9,052 nucleotides of DNA from Akkermansia muciniphila. GTDB lineage: Bacteria > Pseudomonadota > Gammaproteobacteria > Burkholderiales > Burkholderiaceae_C. The position numbers were made by a program, and so were the translations under genes. Shown piece by piece: positions 5,712 to 9,052 of this stretch; position 1 is the first letter of the stretch; each line of letters starts with the position of its first letter. A model generated the notes under the pieces. That model ran no database searches. It was not told the DNA's origin and saw nothing but the letters and a program-made list of their open reading frames with translations. The stretch is taken from NCBI GenBank assembly GCA_943327015.2, contig CALPVM020000071.1, positions 1 through 9,052 of the forward strand, given 5' to 3'.

Positions 5712-6889
5712 CTATTAAAGTATCCGTTATTTGCACCACTGAGGATGGCTTGGACGCGCTTAACCAACCCCATGCCTCTCTGGCGGATTCAGTAATTGAA
5801 ATACAAAAGGGCTCTGCAAAAACTGTTGCAGCAATGATGCAACGCGAACATCCCGACATAGTGCTGCTGGATATGCCAGAAAACGACGCTCCAGCCATGG
5901 ATCAGGTTGAGCAGGCTTTAACTGAATCACCGGGCACCCATATGGTACTGGTAAGCTCTGACCGGTCGACCGAGTTTTTAATGCGCGCTATGCGTGCAGG
6001 GGTACGCGAGGTGTTGCCTGCACCCATGAGTGCAGCCACGGTACAAGCAGCCGTACAAAGCGCTAAAGGCCACCGCGCTTTTGGCGCACGCCAGCGCACT
6101 GCATTAGGCAAAGTAATTGCAGTGATACCCGCCAAAGGCGGCGCTGGCGCCACTTTTTTAGCAACCAATTTAGCTTATGCTTTATCTAAGCAACATAAAC
6201 GCGTGGCTGTTATTGACCTCAACCTGTATTTTGGCGATGCATCCCTGTTTTTAGGCGACCGGATTGCGGTATCAAGCGTAGCCGACCTGTCTCGCCAAAC
6301 CTACTACCTGGACGCAGCACTGCTAGACGCCAGCATGGTGAAAGTGAGCGAATATTTGCATGTGCTGCCAGCGCCAGAGTCCCCCGATGAAGTGCACGAT
6401 GTATCTTGCAATGGACTGGAAAAAATCATTTCACTGGCGCGCAACCAGTATGACTTTGTCATTCTTGACCTGAGCGGCGCGCTCGACCCGGTGGCGGTTA
6501 AGGCACTGGATTTGAGCGACTCGATTTACCTGACACTACAATTGAACCTGCCTTTTATACGCGCAGCCAAGCGCATGGCATCGGTATTTAAAGGCTTGGG
6601 CTACCCGAAAGAAAAGCTCAATGTTGTGATAAACCGCTTTGAAAAACGTGGTGAAATTAGTCTTTCAGACGTAGAAAAATCGACCTTGCTGCGGGTAACG
6701 CGCACCATACCCAACAGCCACGATGCGTGCACTGCGTCAGTTAACCAAGGTGTGCCGATGTTGGAGCTATTACCCAACGACTCGGTGTCGCGCGCACTAC
6801 GTGACTGGGCACAAGAGCTGGCTCCCCTCCCCCCACAACGCAGTAGCAATTGGCTGCGCGAGTTGCTGGCCAGAACGCAACCCCCTTGA
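5708..6889 (+). CDS. tadZ: TadZ/CpaE-like pilus assembly protein (pseudo-receiver + MinD-like ATPase)
   Basis: This encodes 393 residues. TadZ/CpaE proteins mark the polar site of Tad/Flp pilus assembly and belong to the ParA/MinD superfamily. Residues ~1-120 form a receiver-like domain that keeps an Asp at the usual place (D55 in IVLLDMPEND) but lacks the acidic pair at its N-terminus (CT at that place) and the conserved Lys before the final Pro (LPAP), so it is probably not phosphorylated. Residues ~133-375 form the ATPase-like domain: Walker A region PAKGGAGATFLATNLAYAL with K143 present but Ala148 replacing the P-loop lysine, VAVIDLNLYFGD (D170), and Walker B-like FVILDLSG (D254). Such altered P-loops are known in TadZ/CpaE. 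GGGTGGG (5693-5699) gives a ribosome site, and the ATG overlaps the pilin stop. The gene is convergent with the response-regulator gene, 13 bp away. Other ParA/MinD-like roles are possible, but the fused receiver and adjacent Flp pilin favour TadZ. Confidence 0.88.
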   Translation: MTIKVSVICTTEDGLDALNQPHASLADSVIEIQKGSAKTVAAMMQREHPDIVLLDMPENDAPAMDQVEQALTESPGTHMVLVSSDRSTEFLMRAMRAGVREVLPAPMSAATVQAAVQSAKGHRAFGARQRTALGKVIAVIPAKGGAGATFLATNLAYALSKQHKRVAVIDLNLYFGDASLFLGDRIAVSSVADLSRQTYYLDAALLDASMVKVSEYLHVLPAPESPDEVHDVSCNGLEKIISLARNQYDFVILDLSGALDPVAVKALDLSDSIYLTLQLNLPFIRAAKRMASVFKGLGYPKEKLNVVINRFEKRGEISLSDVEKSTLLRVTRTIPNSHDACTASVNQGVPMLELLPNDSVSRALRDWAQELAPLPPQRSSNWLRELLARTQPP

Positions 6890-6902
6890 TGTTGCATTTA
6901 CG

Positions 6903-7553
6903 CTACATATCCACCAAACCGGTGCGCATGGCATAGCGGGTGAGCTCCGCAACGCTGTGGATTTCGAGCTTGTTCATAATATTGCGGCGGTGCACATCGA
7001 CCGTACTGGGGGCAATGTGCAATTCGTCGCCAATTTGTGGAGAGCTTTTGCCTTGGGTAATTAAGCGCAGCACCTGGATTTCGCGCCTGCCGAGTCGTTT
7101 ATTTTGCGCACCGCCCTTATCGGCAGGGCCACCGCGCCGACTGGCCTCTACCAGCATGGCCGCAGAGGTGGGGCAGAGGTAGGTTTCGCCCATTGATGCA
7201 CTGCGGATGGCATGCAGCAACTGGTCGCCAGCGGCAGACTTGACCACATAGGCTACCGCACCTGCGTCCAGCATTTCCATCACATACTGCTTGTAATTAA
7301 AGCCCGAAAGCGCCACCACCTTAAGCACTGGATGACCAGCACGCAAAGCACGCGTAGCTGCTATGCCGTTGATGGTGGGCATGCTCACATCCATCACCAC
7401 CACATCGGGGCTTAGGCGCTTTACAGCGTCTTCTACACCCGTGCCATCGGCAAGCTCTCCCACCACCTCCATGCCGGGGTCACTGTCTACGAGGCTGCGC
7501 AACGCTTCGCGCAGCATGGTGTGGTCATCTACCAACAAAACCCGAATTGTCAT
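6903..7553 (-). CDS. NarL/FixJ-family response regulator with LuxR-type HTH
   Basis: This 216-residue cytoplasmic transcription factor has a full set of receiver residues: D9-D10 (VLLVDDH), phosphoacceptor D55 (VVVMDVSMPTINGI), Ser/Thr switch position in VVALSGF, and K105 (AYVVKSA). A linker (about 135-152, glycine/lysine-rich) leads to a LuxR-type helix-turn-helix (153-212: LGRREIQVLRLITQGKSSPQIGDEL then IAPSTVDVHRRNIMNKL). The start ATG overlaps the stop of the kinase gene in an ATGA, with GAGG (7561-7564) 7 nt upstream, so it is translationally coupled to its likely cognate kinase. The gene lies convergent to tadZ with 13 bp between stops. By analogy with PprB of Pseudomonas aeruginosa, also a LuxR-type regulator of an flp-tad locus, it may control the neighbouring pilin operon. 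That is inference; general NarL-family regulation of unrelated genes is the alternative. Confidence 0.95.
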   Translation of the reverse strand: MTIRVLLVDDHTMLREALRSLVDSDPGMEVVGELADGTGVEDAVKRLSPDVVVMDVSMPTINGIAATRALRAGHPVLKVVALSGFNYKQYVMEMLDAGAVAYVVKSAAGDQLLHAIRSASMGETYLCPTSAAMLVEASRRGGPADKGGAQNKRLGRREIQVLRLITQGKSSPQIGDELHIAPSTVDVHRRNIMNKLEIHSVAELTRYAMRTGLVDM

Positions 7554-9052
7554 GGCTTAGCCTCACTGCCAGGGTTGGTGCCGGCAGGCTTAGGACTGGG
7601 TGTAGCCGGTGCCTGCGGAGTTAATAAAGGTACTTTCAGCACCACGGTAGTACCCACGCCGGGGTTGCTTGCAATCGACATTTCACCGCCCAAATAGCCC
7701 ATGCGTTCACGAATACTCACCAAGCCGGTTGCTTTAGAAGTGATATGGGGGTCAATCACTGCCGGATTTAAACCACCACCGGCATCGTTCACTTTGACGG
7801 TCAGCGTGTTATCTTCGTTATGCTCGGTGGATATTTCAGCTGCGGCTACGCGCGCGTGTTTGGTGACGTTGAGCAGCAACTCACGCAGCGCCCTGAACAA
7901 GGTGGCACTGACGGCAGGATCCATGGGTTTGGGTAGTCCATCGTCTTTAATTGTGACATCCAATTTGTACAGCCGGTGCATTTCATCGGCCAACCACTGC
8001 ATGGCAGGAATCAACCCTAACTGATCCAGCATTGGCGGGTTGAGCTGCAAGGCAATATCGCGCATTTTTTGATTCGCCGTTTGCACAGCGTTTGCACAAT
8101 CTGCAACCACCACTCGTAATGCATCCGGCATTTCCTGCTTTTGCAGCATGCTGGCCTTGAGGGCAATGACCGACAGTAGCTGACCCAGATCGTCATGCAA
8201 ATCTTTGGCCAAGGTACGGCGTTCGCGCTCCTCGGCATTGGCCAATGCCGCAGAGAGGACCCGCATGCTTTCGGCACGCTCCCGTGTTGCGTCTAAATCG
8301 CGCTGCGTCACCAATGCTGCCTGTGCGGCAAAGTAACTTTCGGTAATGTCGGTATAGGTCAGTATCACGCCTTCAATTTGGCGGTTGACGTTTTTGTAGG
8401 GTATCAATCGGCGGATATAACAGCGCTGGTTGATGGTAAAAAATTCGGCATCACGCACCGCTTGCCCTGCTAGCACCGACCTGGCATCCAGCAGCAATTG
8501 GGAGTCGCCCACCAGCATCACTACGTCAATAATCGGGTAGCCTATATTGCCGCTGTTAATACTGAACAAGCGCTGCGCAGCGGGGGCAAACCATTTAATG
8601 CGCAAAGCATTGTCCAAACACACCGTAGCGATGTCGCTGCTGGTTAATAAATTTTGAATGTCGGCGTTTGACGCCTCCAGCTCCCGGATTTTGGTTTCTA
8701 GTTGCTGGTTAACGGTGGTAATTTCTTCGTTGTAAGACTGCAGCTCTTCTTTAGAGCTTTCGAGCTCTTCGTTCAAGGTGCGCAGCGTTTCGTTGGAGGT
8801 TAGCACCAACTCATTGGAAATACGCAGGCGCTCATTGGCATCTTCAAACCGCTCCGTAGTGGTTGCCAAATCCTGCCGGGTAAGCTGCAGCTCGTCTTCC
8901 AAGTGACGTACCAGCACCGTTTGTGCACTGCTGCTGTCGGCCACGGTCAACTGCTGCGCCTCGTGCTCAAACACGACCAAGTAGCACGACCCCAAAGCAA
9001 CTGCGGCGCCGGCATGGGTGGTTTTGTGGGCGGGGGTAATGGTAATTTCTAC
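7550..9052 (-). CDS. PAS-HisKA_3 sensor histidine kinase, N-terminus beyond window (probable CheB-CheR-type fusion)
   Basis: The frame is open to the right edge, with 500 residues visible and no stop upstream of the first in-window start-like codon (TTG at 8995), so the gene is partial. In fragment numbering: residues 1-30 end a domain with a YLVVFE strand; ~45-130 form a long Glu-rich coiled coil (NEELESSKEELQSYNEEITT); ~131-237 a PAS domain (DIATVCLDNALRIKWFAPAA; GVILTYTDITES); ~265-340 the HisKA_3 dimerisation domain with phospho-acceptor H286 (KDLHDDLGQ); then the HATPase with N-box N395 (ALRELLLNVTKHA), DAGGGL (D423) and GVGTTVVLKVPL; and a proline-rich tail. The YLVVFE-coiled coil-PAS arrangement is what follows the CheB and CheR domains in CheBR-PAS hybrid proteins, so those domains may lie just beyond the edge. 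No transmembrane segment is visible. It overlaps and should phosphorylate the downstream NarL-type regulator. Confidence 0.92.
   Translation of the reverse strand, partial: VEITITPAHKTTHAGAAVALGSCYLVVFEHEAQQLTVADSSSAQTVLVRHLEDELQLTRQDLATTTERFEDANERLRISNELVLTSNETLRTLNEELESSKEELQSYNEEITTVNQQLETKIRELEASNADIQNLLTSSDIATVCLDNALRIKWFAPAAQRLFSINSGNIGYPIIDVVMLVGDSQLLLDARSVLAGQAVRDAEFFTINQRCYIRRLIPYKNVNRQIEGVILTYTDITESYFAAQAALVTQRDLDATRERAESMRVLSAALANAEERERRTLAKDLHDDLGQLLSVIALKASMLQKQEMPDALRVVVADCANAVQTANQKMRDIALQLNPPMLDQLGLIPAMQWLADEMHRLYKLDVTIKDDGLPKPMDPAVSATLFRALRELLLNVTKHARVAAAEISTEHNEDNTLTVKVNDAGGGLNPAVIDPHITSKATGLVSIRERMGYLGGEMSIASNPGVGTTVVLKVPLLTPQAPATPSPKPAGTNPGSEAKP

Noticed and set aside
5429..5898. 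Minus-strand open frames (114 and 98 residues) over the pilin and tadZ start
   Set aside because: The plus-strand pilin and tadZ have good ribosome sites, family motifs and an ATGA coupling, while the antisense frames have none.
8993..8995. TTG as the true start of the histidine kinase
   Set aside because: The frame stays open to the window edge with coding-like residues, and the known domain order predicts more protein upstream.

Overview
The window reads as a chromosomal segment of a betaproteobacterium, probably in or near Comamonadaceae (Burkholderiales). The evidence is a long malate synthase G of the type I associate with that group, a LysR/CaiB-type gene pair, and a histidine kinase with a CheB/CheR-fusion style linker. 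The taxonomic call rests on protein resemblance only. Coding density is high, with seven genes and most of an eighth. Gaps are short except for two regulatory intergenic regions (1757-1885 and 5344-5522). No rRNA, tRNA, CRISPR array, insertion sequence or phage gene was seen.

Left part (1-4144): a minus-strand pair encodes a class III CoA-transferase (CaiB/BaiF family) and, 7 bp downstream, a LysR-type regulator that runs off the left edge. Divergent from them is an intact malate synthase G gene (glcB) with all catalytic and metal residues in place. The shared AT-rich upstream region carries a small T-N11-A palindrome that could be the operator of the LysR protein. This is a carbon-metabolism block (acyl-CoA handling, glyoxylate to malate).

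Right part (4171-9052): a PAS-GGDEF diguanylate cyclase (minus strand) is divergent from a two-gene plus-strand operon. That operon encodes a very small Flp-type (type IVb) pilin overlapping by ATGA with a TadZ/CpaE-like protein (degenerate receiver plus atypical MinD-like ATPase). Convergent with tadZ is a minus-strand two-component system: a PAS/HisKA_3 histidine kinase, cut by the right edge and probably the C-terminal part of a CheB-CheR-type fusion, overlapping by ATGA with a NarL/LuxR-family response regulator.

The cyclase-pilin intergenic region holds a compact cluster of TAGGG/CCCTA half-sites, one part of which resembles a NarL-type 7-2-7 site. The most interesting reading is a small surface-attachment module: c-di-GMP synthesis, an Flp pilin with its TadZ localisation factor, and a dedicated two-component system, comparable in concept to PprA/PprB control of the flp-tad locus in Pseudomonas aeruginosa. 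No TadA/B/C, RcpA/CpaC, CpaB or TadV gene is present in the window, so the pilin/TadZ pair is either an isolated piece of a split tad locus or a reduced system. The functional link between the genes is inference from gene order and sequence motifs.
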